Shown here piece after piece: positions 1 to 10,589 of a DNA stretch of 64,000 nucleotides. Source of the stretch: Gammaproteobacteria bacterium (GTDB lineage: Bacteria > Pseudomonadota > Gammaproteobacteria > Pseudomonadales > Azotimanducaceae); contig VXLJ01000027.1 of assembly GCA_009841635.1 (NCBI GenBank), positions 21,125-85,124 on the forward strand, given 5' to 3'. Both the position numbers and the translations under genes were made by a program. Below the pieces are notes generated by a model. It was given only the letters and a program-made list of their open reading frames with translations. It made no database searches and was not told the origin of the DNA. Numbering within the stretch: position 1 is the first letter of the stretch; the number at the start of each line of letters is the position of its first letter.

Positions 1-147
1 CGCTCGAGCATCGTTATTGATGGCTTCGGCAACGGCGTAAACATCATCAAGCGTTGTATCTGCGACCAACGGCATTGCCATCAGGCCAAGGACGCTAGCC
101 ACCAACGGGGAGTACCGCCTGCGGGATTTCCTCAAGAAAGAGCTCAT
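1..147 (-). CDS. Exported protein of unknown function, N-terminus only
   Basis: A reading frame starts with ATG at 147 and runs off the left edge, giving 49 codons. The N-terminus has a basic run (RKSRRR) and then a hydrophobic stretch (VASVLGLMAMPLVA) ending in ADTT, which looks like a Sec signal peptide with cleavage after the VA. The mature start (TLDDVYAVAEAINNDARA) is alanine- and acid-rich and could open a coiled coil. It faintly recalls periplasmic DUF3450 proteins that precede TonB/ExbB operons, but 25 mature residues are too few to assign a family. No strong ribosome site is visible. Confidence 0.5.
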   Translation of the reverse strand, partial: MSSFLRKSRRRYSPLVASVLGLMAMPLVADTTLDDVYAVAEAINNDARA

Positions 148-402
148 TGGAATTCGGTTACCCCCCTTCATTCCTTTTTAGTTTTGCCCAGCTTGGACAT
201 GCTTGTCAGTGATTATGTGCAAGTCACCATGAGTGACATTGAAACTTGATATCTCATGCGGGTCGTAAAGATTAAGTATCCGTCTGCATCAACCAAATCA
301 ATGCGAACCTATCACGGTGTGGTCCTTATCCAACATGTGCATTCAAACCATCGTTAGGCGATTTATAAACCATGCCAACGGGCAAAAATGCCATGAGGTA
401 GA

Positions 403-1074
403 TCAATTCAAGTGTTCGCGCAAAAACGCAACGGTGCGCTCTCGTGCGAGAGCTGCCGCTGCTGCATTGTATGACGCGCGATGATTGCAATTGAATCCAT
501 GATCTGCGGCATAGGTATGTACGTCAACATCGGGCTGCGCGGTGCGAATGGCATCGACATCGGTCATGGGAATCGCTTTGTCGAGTTCACCGAAATGCAT
601 CATGGTCGGACACCGCGCAGTCTGATCTTTCTCCGCCGCAATACCACCACCATAGAACGCAACAGCACACGCCACGCCACGCAATTGACAAGCGGCTAGC
701 CACGTCAGCAAACCGCCATAGCAGTAACCGATGACGGCTACCTTCCCCCACTTGCCAATCTCTTCTACGGCCGCTTGCAAATCGATGAGCGTTTTTGCGC
801 GGTCCGTTTCTTGAAAGGCCAACTTGATTCCAGAAGACATGTCATCGCCTTCATAACCTAATTCCACGTCACGCTGCGCGCGGTCGAATATCTGGGGCGC
901 GATAACCGCGTAACCATCATCGGCGTAGCCATTCACCACCTCACGAATATGGTCGTTTACGCCAAAAATCTCCTGAATGATGACGACCGCACCCGTTGGA
1001 TCCCCACTTGGCATGGCCTCATATGCACCTAGTGTGAAACCATCCTCCGCATGTAACTGCCGTTGCGTACCCAT
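403..1074 (-). CDS. Dienelactone hydrolase family protein
   Basis: This 223-residue cytosolic alpha/beta hydrolase matches dienelactone hydrolase (carboxymethylenebutenolidase) in length and motifs. The nucleophile is Cys118 in GYCYGG, followed by Asp165 (FGELDKAIP) and His192 (ADHGF). Glu36 in QEIFG corresponds to the family glutamate that positions the cysteine. Family members hydrolyse dienelactones in chlorocatechol breakdown, but many chromosomal paralogues have other ester or lactone substrates. No aromatic-degradation genes flank it here, so the substrate is open. ATG at 1074 is preceded by AAGGAC at a suitable distance. Confidence 0.85.
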   Translation of the reverse strand: MGTQRQLHAEDGFTLGAYEAMPSGDPTGAVVIIQEIFGVNDHIREVVNGYADDGYAVIAPQIFDRAQRDVELGYEGDDMSSGIKLAFQETDRAKTLIDLQAAVEEIGKWGKVAVIGYCYGGLLTWLAACQLRGVACAVAFYGGGIAAEKDQTARCPTMMHFGELDKAIPMTDVDAIRTAQPDVDVHTYAADHGFNCNHRASYNAAAAALARERTVAFLREHLN

Positions 1075-1255
1075 CTGGTGCTGTCCTTGCGAAAATTATG
1101 TTGCGGTTGAATCGCCGCATTGGGAGCATTAACGCTGCTCAACCAAATTCGCTTGCTAACCGCGAAACGTCAAAGCGTCAAACGTGGAAGCGCGGGATTG
1201 TAAGCTTGCTCAACGCCTTCAAAGGGATTGCATTGCGCGAATTGCGGGACATTGA

Positions 1256-1273
1256 CGTTCATATGAATGTCAC
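1256..1273 (+). promoter_or_regulatory. Pho box upstream of phoB
   Basis: The sequence reads CGTTCAT-ATGA-ATGTCAC, a 7-4-7 arrangement matching the PhoB-binding consensus CTGTCAT-AWAW-CTGTCAC at 11 of 14 half-site positions. It ends 46 bp before the phoB start, a normal position for activation. By the known behaviour of the family, phosphorylated PhoB would bind here and autoactivate the whole phoBR-pst operon in low phosphate. The -10 element is not convincing by eye, which is usual for Pho promoters. Confidence 0.6.
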
Positions 1274-1319
1274 ATGTTTTGCAACACTTTCAATGTGTGA
1301 TTTCTCCTAGCAAGTATTC

Positions 1320-2018
1320 ATGAATTCGCAGCGCATACTCGTGGTGGAAGACGAGCAGGAAATACGCGAATTACTTCGATATTTGATTGCGCGAGCGGGT
1401 TACGACGTTGCCACCGTTGGCGATGCGGAAACTGCGCTAGACTCACTTCAAACTGAATTACCAGCGTTGGTGGTCATAGATTGGATGCTGCCTCGCATGG
1501 CAGGCATTGAGTTGGCACGACGCATACGCCATGACGCATATATGAAGAACCTACCTCTCATCATGCTTACCGCGCGCGGAGAGGAAGTGGACAAACTCAT
1601 GAGTTTTGACGCAGGTTTCGACGATTACATCACCAAGCCGTTCTCGCCGCGGGAGCTCATAGCGCGCATCAAAGCACTACTAAGGCGCGCAGGCGAGATC
1701 GAAGGCAATCATTTGACCCTCAACGGCTTGGATTTGGATATGGCAGCACACCGTTTACGCTTAAGAGGTGAGTACGTTCATTTAAGACCGACGGAGTTTC
1801 GGTTACTAGAGATTTTCCTGCGCCATCCTAAACGAGCGTTTCAAAGAAACCAACTCTTGGATCTAGTTTGGGGACGAACCGCATATGTAGATGAACGCTT
1901 AGTCGACGTGCACGTGATGCGCCTCCGTAAAGTACTTCAACGTTATGACATGGAATCGCTAGTTGAAACCGTGCGTGGCGTGGGTTACCGCTTGAATCCT
2001 TCATTTACGAGTGCGTGA
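1320..2018 (+). CDS. phoB: PhoB, phosphate-regulon response regulator
   Basis: This 232-residue OmpR/PhoB-class regulator has a receiver domain (about 1-120) with the acidic pocket Glu10-Asp11, phospho-acceptor Asp54 (VVIDWMLP), Thr84 and Lys106. A winged-helix DNA-binding domain follows (about 130-228; the recognition region includes YVDERLVDVHVMRLRKVL). Phosphorylation by PhoR lets it bind Pho boxes and activate phosphate-acquisition genes. It is first in a seven-gene operon and overlaps phoR by 4 bp (GTGA). Identity rests on the domain pair plus the phoR-pst context. Confidence 0.96.
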   Translation: MNSQRILVVEDEQEIRELLRYLIARAGYDVATVGDAETALDSLQTELPALVVIDWMLPRMAGIELARRIRHDAYMKNLPLIMLTARGEEVDKLMSFDAGFDDYITKPFSPRELIARIKALLRRAGEIEGNHLTLNGLDLDMAAHRLRLRGEYVHLRPTEFRLLEIFLRHPKRAFQRNQLLDLVWGRTAYVDERLVDVHVMRLRKVLQRYDMESLVETVRGVGYRLNPSFTSA

Positions 2019-3316
2019 AGAGGTCTACGCTACAACTGATTGTTGCGCTCGCCAGCGTGCTTGTTGCAATTAGTGTTTTCCTACTCTGGCGTTCACTTAG
2101 CTGGGCGCTTGTATGTCTCCTTGCAGCTTGTCTTGGGTGGCAGCTTTGGCAAGCCAGGCAGTTCAAGCATTGGTCACAACGCCCACTACAACCCGTCGAC
2201 GCACTAAATGAGACGTGGCAAGAAGTTGGCAACCGAATTGCTAAAACAATTCAGCAGTCTCGGGCTAGAACTCGGACTTTGTTGAGCGCATTGCATCGCA
2301 TTCGCTCAACGTCTGATTATTTGCCGGACGCTTGGGTCGTGCTACAAGGCAATCATCGAATTGAGATGTTTAATCAATCTGCTGAAAAATTGCTCGGTTT
2401 TCAACAAGGTGACATCGGTAGCGAACTGCCTACCCTTATCCGCCACCCTAGCCTTTCAGTTTTGCTAAAACAGTCAATCGCCGAGCCAATCGAAATCGCC
2501 TCGCCCGTGCATGAGGGCATTCAGCTTGAAGTTCGTACAGTGGGGTTGGATGAAGATCGCAAATTGGTGCTCGCTCGTGATGTCACCGAACTCAATAGGC
2601 TGCTAACGATGCGACAAGACTTCATCGCTAACGTGTCTCATGAATTGCGCACTCCCTTAACGGTATTGCGCGGCTATGTGGAATCAATGAACAATGACAA
2701 CCTCAGTTCAGAGGACATGTGTGAACTGTCGGCCCGATTGGTGACACCCGTTGATCGCATGCGTTTCATGGTCGACGATTTGCTGACGTTGACTAAACTG
2801 GAATCGGCACCGTTGCCGTCGCCGGACGATTTACAAACCGTGAATGGCAAACAGCTGATTACCCAAGTCGTCGACGACGTCTCATCGTTGCTAAAACCCA
2901 CGCACGAGCTAGAGGTTGAAACCGACGAGGACTTAACCATTGAGTGCGTCGCCTCTGAGATGCTCAGTGTTTTTACGAATCTAGTCACGAACGCCATACG
3001 CTATAGTCCTGATGGCGGCACTATTTCAATTAGGTGGCATGACCATGCTGGCGGTGCTAGATTTTCAGTTCAAGACGAGGGCATCGGTATCGCGCCGGAG
3101 TTCATCTCCAGACTAACCGAGCGCTTCTATCGTGTGGACATGAAAGGGAGTCGGGCACGTGGTGGCACAGGCCTTGGCCTGGCGATCGTGAAACATGTGC
3201 TGATTCGCCATCGCTCTGACTTGAAGGTCTCAAGCGAATTGGGTGTGGGTAGCACGTTTTATTTTGAACTGCCCAATCCACAAGCGAACGACGTCGAAAT
3301 GGAAGCGATACCTTGA
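2015..3316 (+). CDS. phoR: PhoR, phosphate-regulon sensor histidine kinase
   Basis: This is a 433-residue inner-membrane kinase. Two hydrophobic segments lie within residues 8-45 with almost no periplasmic loop, as in known PhoR. A PAS-like region spans about 95-190. The HisKA motif [10 protein letters not shown] carries phospho-acceptor His209. The ATPase domain contains an N box ([10 protein letters not shown]) and a G2 box ([10 protein letters not shown]). It phosphorylates PhoB when phosphate is scarce and is inhibited through the Pst transporter and PhoU, both encoded downstream. GTG start, overlapping phoB by 4 bp; it overlaps pstS by 4 bp at its end. Confidence 0.96.
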   Translation: MKRSTLQLIVALASVLVAISVFLLWRSLSWALVCLLAACLGWQLWQARQFKHWSQRPLQPVDALNETWQEVGNRIAKTIQQSRARTRTLLSALHRIRSTSDYLPDAWVVLQGNHRIEMFNQSAEKLLGFQQGDIGSELPTLIRHPSLSVLLKQSIAEPIEIASPVHEGIQLEVRTVGLDEDRKLVLARDVTELNRLLTMRQDFIANVSHELRTPLTVLRGYVESMNNDNLSSEDMCELSARLVTPVDRMRFMVDDLLTLTKLESAPLPSPDDLQTVNGKQLITQVVDDVSSLLKPTHELEVETDEDLTIECVASEMLSVFTNLVTNAIRYSPDGGTISIRWHDHAGGARFSVQDEGIGIAPEFISRLTERFYRVDMKGSRARGGTGLGLAIVKHVLIRHRSDLKVSSELGVGSTFYFELPNPQANDVEMEAIP

Positions 3317-4272
3317 ACCGTATTTCTGTGAAGCGCTTGTTAGCACTGCTAAGCGTGTGTTGCGCATGGTCGTTAGCGGCCGATGAACTTCCTGCCTATG
3401 AACGAGTAAGTGGTGTCTCAGGCAATCTGACCAGTGTCGGTTCGGACACGCTCGCAAACTTAATGACCCTATGGGCCGAAGCTTTCGAGAAGGCGTATCC
3501 GAATGTCAACATTCAAGTCCAAGCAGCCGGTTCTTCAACTGCGCCACCAGCACTAACCGAAGGCGTCTCTAATCTTGGACCCATGAGCCGCAAAATGAAG
3601 GACAAAGAGATAGAAGCGTTTGAAAAGCACTTCGGTTACAAGCCGCTCGGCGTGCGAGTTGCCATTGATGCACTTGCGTTGTACGTCCACAAAGACAATC
3701 CCATCGAATCTCTCACCATCGCACAAGTTGATGCTATTTTTTCGACGACAAGACGTTGTGGCGGCACGAGGAACGTGCGCACTTGGGGGGATCTTGCCGT
3801 AGAGGGATCCTGGAAGAATCGGCCGATTCAGCTCTATGGTCGCAATTCAGTATCGGGAACCTACGGTTATTTCAAGCAGGTTGGTTTATGTTCCGGCGAT
3901 TTCAAGAACACGGTAAATGAGCAACCTGGGTCAGCCTCCGTCGTGCAATCTGTCACTGCATCGCTGAATGGCATCGGCTACTCTGGCGTGGGTTACGTTA
4001 CATCGGGCGTGAGATCTGTACCGATCGCCGAAGATGCAGGAATGCCTCCTGTCGCAGTGACCGCTGAAACAGCATTGGACGGCAGTTACCCATTGAGACG
4101 CTATCTATATATCTATGTCAATAAGAAGCCTGATACGCCACTCATGCCATTGGAGTATGAATTCCTGCGCATGGTCTTGTCTCAGACTGGCCAGGATGTT
4201 GTGGACAAAGACGGCTACGTGCCGTTGTCAGCTAGGATGGTTAACCGCGAACTTAAGAGACTCGCTGACTAA
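3313..4272 (+). CDS. pstS: PstS, periplasmic phosphate-binding protein
   Basis: This 319-residue protein has a signal peptide ([18 protein letters not shown], cleavage before ADE). It then shows the PstS fold signatures: GSDTLANLM near the N-terminus, [11 protein letters not shown], and [13 protein letters not shown], which supply serine and threonine hydroxyls that hold the phosphate. It delivers phosphate to PstCA. The TTG start overlaps the phoR stop, so the two are translationally coupled. No lipobox is visible, so the mature form is probably soluble. Confidence 0.93.
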   Translation: MNRISVKRLLALLSVCCAWSLAADELPAYERVSGVSGNLTSVGSDTLANLMTLWAEAFEKAYPNVNIQVQAAGSSTAPPALTEGVSNLGPMSRKMKDKEIEAFEKHFGYKPLGVRVAIDALALYVHKDNPIESLTIAQVDAIFSTTRRCGGTRNVRTWGDLAVEGSWKNRPIQLYGRNSVSGTYGYFKQVGLCSGDFKNTVNEQPGSASVVQSVTASLNGIGYSGVGYVTSGVRSVPIAEDAGMPPVAVTAETALDGSYPLRRYLYIYVNKKPDTPLMPLEYEFLRMVLSQTGQDVVDKDGYVPLSARMVNRELKRLAD

Positions 4273-4280
4273 CACCTCTC

Positions 4281-6470
4281 GTGGCTAGCTACACACTCCC
4301 AAAGATCTCGGATCGTCGACGATGGATTAACGTCGCGACGAAACGCATCATCGGGGCAGGCGGTGTAGCTGTCATCGCCGCCATTCTGCTCATCATGGGT
4401 TACCTGTTCTGGGTCATTCTGCCCATATTTGAATCGGCCACGATGGAACGCTTGGCTGTGCACCAAGGTCTGCCCATCGACGTACTTGCTATAGATTCGG
4501 ATGACAGCTTTGAAACGGTCACGCTCATTCGAGCGAATGGCGCTGTCGAGTTTCGTTCGGCCGCTACATTAGACGTTGTCAACCAAATAACGGTGTCCTC
4601 AAGCTCGTGGGTTGAAGCGAAGCGCGTATTCCCATTAACTGACACGTATGTTGTACGCGATACAAACGACCAACTGAGTTTTTTTCGTGTTACGCACCAG
4701 GTTCGTTATATCGATCTTGAACGCAGCCTGATTCAACGCGTAGAGCGTTTATTCGAAGCTTCAAGTTTCCAATTGCCCGAAAACACCGAACATTTTGATG
4801 CGTTTCGCAGTGACGAAGACTTGCGAATCGTTGCACGTACGATCGATGGCACGATTCATTTAGTTGAATTTGAGGAAGTCGAAGACGATTTCGAGCTGGA
4901 GTTTCCTGACGAAAACGACATTACAGGCCCTCAGGGAGATTACTACACCTTTTTCGGCCCGCGAGGTCGCTTTCTCTATGACGTCGACCGCAAGTCGGGA
5001 GCTTTTCGTCTGCTGCTCGTGCCGTCGGTGATGCGCCCGCGGATAGTTCAAACTGCTTCGTTTGCCAACCAGGGTGAATTTCCGACTGTCATTACACCTT
5101 TGCTTGGCCGTCATTCGCTCATGGTCGGACACGATTCTGGCATGGTCGTCCAATGGTCGTTAACGTCGTCGGCTAGCGGCTCTATCTTGCGCCCCATCCG
5201 CTCCATGTCGTTTGAGGAACCGATCGCAACACTCGTGAGCGAACACAGACGCAAAGGCTTTGCTGCGATCTCAAAGGAACGCACTGCTTTTCTAGCGTAC
5301 ACCACTTCCAATCGAGTGCTAGCAGAAATCGAGCTAGATAAGCCACCACAGCTCGTCGCGTTTTCTCCGCGGGCCGACCGCTTGTTGACCTACAACGGTT
5401 CGACATTAAGTGTTATCGGGATAGAAAACGCGCATCCTGAGCTATCTTGGCGCGCTCTATGGGGCAAGGTTTGGTACGAAGGCTATGAAGAACCTATTTA
5501 CAGCTGGCAAAGCTCGTCTGCAGACACCGATTTCGAACCGAAGTTCTCGCTGACCCCGCTGTTATTCGGCACCTTGAAAGCCGCGTTTTACGCGATGATA
5601 TTTGCGATACCCCTCGCCGTTGCCGGTGCAATTTACACCGCAAATTTCATGTCGGCCGGGATGCGAGCTTGGGTGAAGCCCGGTATCGAAATCATGGCAG
5701 CTCTACCGACCGTAATTCTTGGCTTCCTGGCTGGCTTGTGGCTCGCACCAATCGTTGAGGATCACCTTACGTCAGTTTTGCTCTGCTTTATTTTCCTTCC
5801 TATCGGCATTTTGCTATTTGCAACTTTGTGGTCGCGCTTGCCTAGTCGGGTTATTAATAGTTGCGATGGCTGGTCAGCAGCCATTCTCATCCCGGTGCTG
5901 GTGCTGCTTGGGTGGCTAACGCTGTCCTTCGATCAAACGCTTGCTAACTTGCTTTTCGATGGCGACGCCAAGTCGTGGGTTTACACGACCGTTGGCTTGG
6001 AATACGATCAGCGGAACGCCCTCATCATTGGGATTGCCATGGGTTTAGCGGTGATCCCTACCATCTTTTCGATTGCCGAAGACGCAATCTATGGCGTGCC
6101 GCAACATTTGGTGCACGGCTCTCTCGCACTAGGCGCAACTCGTTGGCAAACCCTTGTGCGTGTAGTCCTGCTAACGGCGAGCCCAGGCATTTTTTCGGCC
6201 ATCATGATAGGTTTTGGACGAGCTGTCGGCGAAACCATGATCGTGCTAATGGCAACTGGCAACACGCCGATCATGGATCTCAATTTGTTTCAAGGCATGC
6301 GTACATTTGCCGCGAATATCGCCGTTGAGATGCCCGAATCTGAGGCCAATTCGTCGCATTTTCGCATTCTGTTTTTAACGGCCTTGGTACTGTTCCTAAT
6401 CACATTCATCTTCAACACCGCGGCCGAGATCGTTCGGAACCGTCTGAGGACCCGATATGGCAACCTCTGA
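4281..6470 (+). CDS. pstC: PstC, phosphate ABC transporter permease (long form)
   Basis: At 729 residues this is more than twice the size of E. coli PstC. A membrane helix lies near residues 25-45. It is followed by about 370 extra residues of beta-rich, propeller-like sequence (for example HSLMVGHDSGMVVQWSL). The standard permease domain occupies about 430-725, with an EAA-type loop near [15 protein letters not shown]. This long architecture is known in gammaproteobacterial Pst systems; the role of the extra domain is not established. GTG start 8 bp after pstS; it overlaps pstA by 14 bp. Confidence 0.92.
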   Translation: MASYTLPKISDRRRWINVATKRIIGAGGVAVIAAILLIMGYLFWVILPIFESATMERLAVHQGLPIDVLAIDSDDSFETVTLIRANGAVEFRSAATLDVVNQITVSSSSWVEAKRVFPLTDTYVVRDTNDQLSFFRVTHQVRYIDLERSLIQRVERLFEASSFQLPENTEHFDAFRSDEDLRIVARTIDGTIHLVEFEEVEDDFELEFPDENDITGPQGDYYTFFGPRGRFLYDVDRKSGAFRLLLVPSVMRPRIVQTASFANQGEFPTVITPLLGRHSLMVGHDSGMVVQWSLTSSASGSILRPIRSMSFEEPIATLVSEHRRKGFAAISKERTAFLAYTTSNRVLAEIELDKPPQLVAFSPRADRLLTYNGSTLSVIGIENAHPELSWRALWGKVWYEGYEEPIYSWQSSSADTDFEPKFSLTPLLFGTLKAAFYAMIFAIPLAVAGAIYTANFMSAGMRAWVKPGIEIMAALPTVILGFLAGLWLAPIVEDHLTSVLLCFIFLPIGILLFATLWSRLPSRVINSCDGWSAAILIPVLVLLGWLTLSFDQTLANLLFDGDAKSWVYTTVGLEYDQRNALIIGIAMGLAVIPTIFSIAEDAIYGVPQHLVHGSLALGATRWQTLVRVVLLTASPGIFSAIMIGFGRAVGETMIVLMATGNTPIMDLNLFQGMRTFAANIAVEMPESEANSSHFRILFLTALVLFLITFIFNTAAEIVRNRLRTRYGNL

Positions 6471-8148
6471 GACAACCGAACAGGATCTGAGCATTCAACG
6501 CCAATCGCTACGTGTCTGGTGGCAATCTGGCGATCCTTGGATATGGCTCACATCCGCGGCTGTCGCTGTGAGCGTAACCGCTGTACTTGGCTTGGTTGGA
6601 TTACTCGCAGTCAATGGACTGGCTCATTTTTGGCCTTCCGAAGTGATCGCAATCAAACATGAAAGCTATGGGCAGCAAACCACCATTCTTGGTGAATTGA
6701 GCGAACGCGAGTTTATCGCGAGACGGCAATTTCTCGAAGCCAATCCGCAATATGCGGGCAATGTCGCTAACACTGTTGAGCGCTGGCTGCTAAAGACCGG
6801 TAATCGCCAAATAGATCCACCAGATTTTCGATGGGTGTTCACGCACGACGTCGTAGAACAATCAGTACCTACCGACGTGGTCGTACTTGAACGGACGGAG
6901 TGGGGTAATGCCTATGGCTACTTAACTGCAATCAAGCAACAAGGGATGCCACTTGAAACCTCAGATACGTGGGCAGAGCTGCAGTCACGGATTGCTCGAT
7001 CTGAATCGATTCGCGAAGCTATTGACCAGCTCCAAGAAGATCAAATCAGCAGCATCAATTACGAAATCGAAGCTATCCGGTTGGAAAAAAGGCGGCGGCA
7101 ACTTGATGGCGTGACAGATTTTTCCGATCTTGAAGCGAATGAAACTGAACTTCAAGCTGAGTACGTGCTAGTTGAAAATGAGGTTTTCCGCCTTACCGAA
7201 TCCCTCGAAAGAGACTCGTTAAGTCTGACACTCGCCGATGGCACCGAAACAGTCATACCGATAAGCACGGTCATACAAGCGTGGCGGCCTAACCAAATGT
7301 CCCTACGACAGAAAGTAGGGATGTACTTTAAAAATCTCTGGAATTTCCTCACTGACGACCCGCGTGAAGCGAATACCGAAGGTGGGATTTATCCGGCGTT
7401 GTTCGGTACCGTCTTGATGGTATTACTCATGTCGTTACTGGTGACACCATTCGGGGTGGTCGCAGCGCTGTATTTACGCGAGTATGCAAAACAGGGGCCG
7501 TTTGTGCAGCTCATTCGAATTGCGGTGAACAATCTCGCGGGTGTGCCGTCGATTGTCTATGGCGTTTTCGGTTTGGGTTTCTTTGTCTACCTAGTCGGCG
7601 GCACAATCGACGATCTTTTCTTTCCTGAGGCAAAACCTGCACCTACATTTGGCACGCCGGGTTTGATTTGGGCTTCGCTTACGCTCGCATTGCTAACGGT
7701 ACCCGTCGTGATCGTGTCTACCGAAGAAGGGCTCACTCGCATCTCGCGCGATGTCCGTGAAGGCAGTCTCGCATTGGGTGCTACGAAAGCCGAGACAATA
7801 TTCAAAATCGTGCTGCCTATGGCTAGTCCATCTATCTTGACCGGCATGATTTTGGCAGTAGCACGAGCAGCAGGCGAGGTCGCGCCATTAATGTTGGTAG
7901 GCGTAGTGAAATTAGCACCTACGTTGCCTATCGACGGGAACTTTCCGTATCTACATCTTGATCGCAAATTCATGCATTTAGGATTTCACATTTACGATGT
8001 TGGGTTCCAAAGTCCCAATGTAGATGCCGCGAGACCCCTTGTGTTTGCTACGGCGTTGTTATTGGTTGTCATCATCATCGTATTGAATCTGACGGCGATT
8101 ACATTACGGAATCGCCTTGAAGCGCGTTACAGAGCGAGTATCAATTGA
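6457..8148 (+). CDS. pstA: PstA, phosphate ABC transporter permease with N-terminal DUF3333-type domain
   Basis: This 563-residue membrane protein has a first helix near 33-55, then an extra domain of about 250 residues with a coiled-coil-like stretch around 180-265. The domain corresponds to the DUF3333-type extension found in long PstA proteins. The permease domain follows from about 305, with an EAA loop at [15 protein letters not shown]. It pairs with PstC to form the channel, and both being long forms suggests the extra domains contact each other. Its end overlaps pstB by 4 bp. Confidence 0.92.
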   Translation: MATSETTEQDLSIQRQSLRVWWQSGDPWIWLTSAAVAVSVTAVLGLVGLLAVNGLAHFWPSEVIAIKHESYGQQTTILGELSEREFIARRQFLEANPQYAGNVANTVERWLLKTGNRQIDPPDFRWVFTHDVVEQSVPTDVVVLERTEWGNAYGYLTAIKQQGMPLETSDTWAELQSRIARSESIREAIDQLQEDQISSINYEIEAIRLEKRRRQLDGVTDFSDLEANETELQAEYVLVENEVFRLTESLERDSLSLTLADGTETVIPISTVIQAWRPNQMSLRQKVGMYFKNLWNFLTDDPREANTEGGIYPALFGTVLMVLLMSLLVTPFGVVAALYLREYAKQGPFVQLIRIAVNNLAGVPSIVYGVFGLGFFVYLVGGTIDDLFFPEAKPAPTFGTPGLIWASLTLALLTVPVVIVSTEEGLTRISRDVREGSLALGATKAETIFKIVLPMASPSILTGMILAVARAAGEVAPLMLVGVVKLAPTLPIDGNFPYLHLDRKFMHLGFHIYDVGFQSPNVDAARPLVFATALLLVVIIIVLNLTAITLRNRLEARYRASIN

Positions 8149-9014
8149 CCATTGAAAACCGCGACGGCGACAGCATGAACACCACCAATGTCGCCATCGA
8201 AGTTCCAGTGCCGCAATCCGCCGTTGAAGTGGCACCAGCACCCCATGAGTGGCGTGACGAAGACATATGTATCGAAGTGTCAGATTTAAGTCTCGCGTAT
8301 GGTGAAACAGCAGCGCTCACCAACATTTCTATGCAAGTCGTGCGGCAACGCGTGACAGCCTTAATTGGTCCATCTGGTTGTGGCAAATCCACTTTGTTGC
8401 GTTGTTTCAATCGCATGAACGACCTCATCGATTCTGTCCGCATATCTGGCCGGATTGAACTAAACGGCATGGAAATTCACGCGCCAACTGTCGACGTAGC
8501 TCAGCTGCGGCGACGTGTCGGTATGGTGTTCCAACGTCCTAATCCGTTCCCAAAATCAATCTACGAAAACGTCGCCTACGGCGTACGGTTACAAGGTCGC
8601 ATCCCCAAGAGTGAGTTGGATGACCGGGTTGAGTGGGCGTTAAAAAACGCGGCCCTCTGGGAGGAAGTTCGGGATCGCCTCAATGAATCGGCCTTAGGCA
8701 TGTCTGGGGGACAACAGCAGCGCTTAGTCATCGCTCGCGCGATCGCCATCCAACCTGATGTTTTGTTGCTCGATGAACCTGCTTCAGCGCTAGACCCTAT
8801 TTCAACGTCGAAGATTGAAGAGCTGATTCACCAACTAAAGACTGACTACACAATCCTGATCGTGACGCACAACATGCAGCAGGCCGCGCGAGTTTCAGAC
8901 TACACAGGATTCTTGTATTTGGGAAACTTGGTTGAATACGACACCACCAACATCATTTTTACGAATCCGACCCAAAAACAGACTGAGGACTACATCACCG
9001 GCCGCTATGGCTAA
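8145..9014 (+). CDS. pstB: PstB, phosphate ABC transporter ATPase
   Basis: This 289-residue ATPase drives PstCA. Walker A is GPSGCGKS (75-82), the signature is MSGGQQQR (186-193) and Walker B is VLLLDEP (206-212), followed by the PstB-typical SALDPIS. The first 40 residues are an acidic extension before the ABC domain. The annotated TTG overlaps the pstA stop; an in-frame ATG ten codons later (8175) is an alternative start that would remove only non-conserved residues. Confidence 0.96.
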   Translation: MTIENRDGDSMNTTNVAIEVPVPQSAVEVAPAPHEWRDEDICIEVSDLSLAYGETAALTNISMQVVRQRVTALIGPSGCGKSTLLRCFNRMNDLIDSVRISGRIELNGMEIHAPTVDVAQLRRRVGMVFQRPNPFPKSIYENVAYGVRLQGRIPKSELDDRVEWALKNAALWEEVRDRLNESALGMSGGQQQRLVIARAIAIQPDVLLLDEPASALDPISTSKIEELIHQLKTDYTILIVTHNMQQAARVSDYTGFLYLGNLVEYDTTNIIFTNPTQKQTEDYITGRYG

Positions 9015-9052
9015 GGCAGCGAATGCCATAGAACCATTAGCGAGAGAAGACC

Positions 9053-9751
9053 ATGAATGACCATCCCCATATCTCAGAGCAATTCGATTCCGAATTGCAG
9101 GTCCTACAGAGCAATTTCGCTGCGATGGGTGGGCTTGTTGAAGCGCAAGTGCAAGATGCGATGCAAGCGTTCAAAAACGTTGATCTTGCATTGGCACAGT
9201 CTGTTCGCTCGCGTGAAGAGCGTGTCAATGAGTACGAAATCGAAATTGATCAAGAAACAACAACCATTATTGCGCGACGGCAACCTGCTGCAAGCGACCT
9301 TCGTTTACTCATTGGCATGCTAAAAAGCAGCACCGATCTCGAACGAATTGGCGACGAGGCAGATCGGATTGCGAAAATCATGACCAAGGGTCGCCCTTAC
9401 GCTCCTACGCTCGACGAATTACTACCAATCCTCAGTGAGGTGGCAAAACTAGAGAATCTTGCGAGTCAAATGCTTCGTGAATCGCTGAATAATTTCGCGC
9501 GAAAAGACGAAGCCGGGGCAACGAAGACTATCGCTGCAGATAAGGAAGTTGATTCCGTCTATCGCGCTATCGTTGAATCTTGTCGCAATGGTATGGCGAA
9601 TTTCCCTGACCATGTAGATAGCTATATCGCGATCATTTGGGTCGCGCGATCCCTTGAAAGGATCGGCGACCATGCTAAGAACATCGCCGAAAACGTCGTA
9701 TATTCAGTTCGAGGCGAGGATATCCGTCACCACGGAACTGCGACGCAATAA
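9053..9751 (+). CDS. phoU: PhoU, phosphate signalling regulator
   Basis: This 232-residue all-helical protein has the two PhoU repeats, each carrying the metal-binding E/DxxxD type motif (STDLERIGDEADRIAK and ARSLERIGDHAKNIAEN). PhoU links transporter state to PhoR and keeps the regulon off when phosphate is plentiful. It is the last gene of the operon, 38 bp after pstB, preceded by GAGAGAAG as ribosome site. No strong terminator is seen before the convergent SDR gene 17 bp on. Confidence 0.96.
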   Translation: MNDHPHISEQFDSELQVLQSNFAAMGGLVEAQVQDAMQAFKNVDLALAQSVRSREERVNEYEIEIDQETTTIIARRQPAASDLRLLIGMLKSSTDLERIGDEADRIAKIMTKGRPYAPTLDELLPILSEVAKLENLASQMLRESLNNFARKDEAGATKTIAADKEVDSVYRAIVESCRNGMANFPDHVDSYIAIIWVARSLERIGDHAKNIAENVVYSVRGEDIRHHGTATQ

Positions 9752-9767
9752 GCTGACAAGTGTCTTG

Positions 9768-10553
9768 CTAGCGCTTGGTTAAGCCTGCAGTTGCTAAGTG
9801 GCTGCCACCATCCATGATGAGGGTCTCACCAGTAATCACGTCCGCGCCCGTAATGAAATAGAGCACCCCCGCAGCTATGTCATCTGGTGAAGACGCGACC
9901 CGCAGCGGGGACGTTTCTTCGACCCGACGTTTAGAGACTTCGTACGCCTCGTCGCCCAGTCCATCCCGCAACCAATCTCCTTGAATAAAGCCTGGGCAGA
10001 TCGTGTTGACACGGATATGTGGTCCAAGAGCTCGCGCTAACGACAACGTCATTGTGTTCAATGCACCTTTTGATGCTGCATAGGCGATCGACGAACCGAC
10101 CCCCATAACACCTGCGATAGAGGATACATTCACGATGCTACCGCGCTGCCCACGTTGCATCGCGGGTACGACAGCTCGGGTCATCATGTATGGACCTACG
10201 GTATTGACTGCATAGACGCGCAAAAAATCATCACGCGTCAAGCCATCAAGATCAGTATGGGGTACAAACTTCGTTGTGCCAGCATTGTTCACCAACGCAT
10301 CGATGCGACCCCATCGTTCCTCCGCCGCGGCGGCGAGCGATTTGCATTGATCATCGTCAGAAACGTCCGCCTTGATGACTAGAGTCTCAGCACCTAAAGC
10401 TTCGCAAGCCGCCTGAGTTGCTAGGGCGCCGTCTTCATTTCTAGAGTAGTTGATGACAACATGCGCACCTAGTTCAGCGAATTGCCGAGCGCAAGCTGCG
10501 CCGACGCCTGACGAAGAACCTGTGACGATAGCGACGCCGTTTTGCATATCCAT
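9768..10553 (-). CDS. Short-chain dehydrogenase/reductase
   Basis: This is a 261-residue classical SDR. The cofactor motif TGSSSGVG (11-18), NNAG (89-92), and the active-site Ser145, Tyr158 and Lys162 (YAASK) are all present, and a C-terminal MDGG is typical of FabG-like members. The basic context after the second strand (NYSRNE) suggests NADP. It lies downstream of a crotonase gene on the same strand with a 36-bp gap, so the pair may act on one acyl-CoA or carbonyl substrate. The true substrate cannot be told from sequence. Confidence 0.85.
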   Translation of the reverse strand: MDMQNGVAIVTGSSSGVGAACARQFAELGAHVVINYSRNEDGALATQAACEALGAETLVIKADVSDDDQCKSLAAAAEERWGRIDALVNNAGTTKFVPHTDLDGLTRDDFLRVYAVNTVGPYMMTRAVVPAMQRGQRGSIVNVSSIAGVMGVGSSIAYAASKGALNTMTLSLARALGPHIRVNTICPGFIQGDWLRDGLGDEAYEVSKRRVEETSPLRVASSPDDIAAGVLYFITGADVITGETLIMDGGSHLATAGLTKR

Positions 10554-10589
10554 CCGAAGAAATCAACTCCTATGAAAGCGCATCCAACA

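Noticed and set aside
220..240. GTCAC-CATGA-GTGAC as a second Pho box
   Set aside because: It is a 5-bp inverted repeat, not the direct 7-4-7 repeat PhoB binds, and no gene of phosphate metabolism starts next to it.
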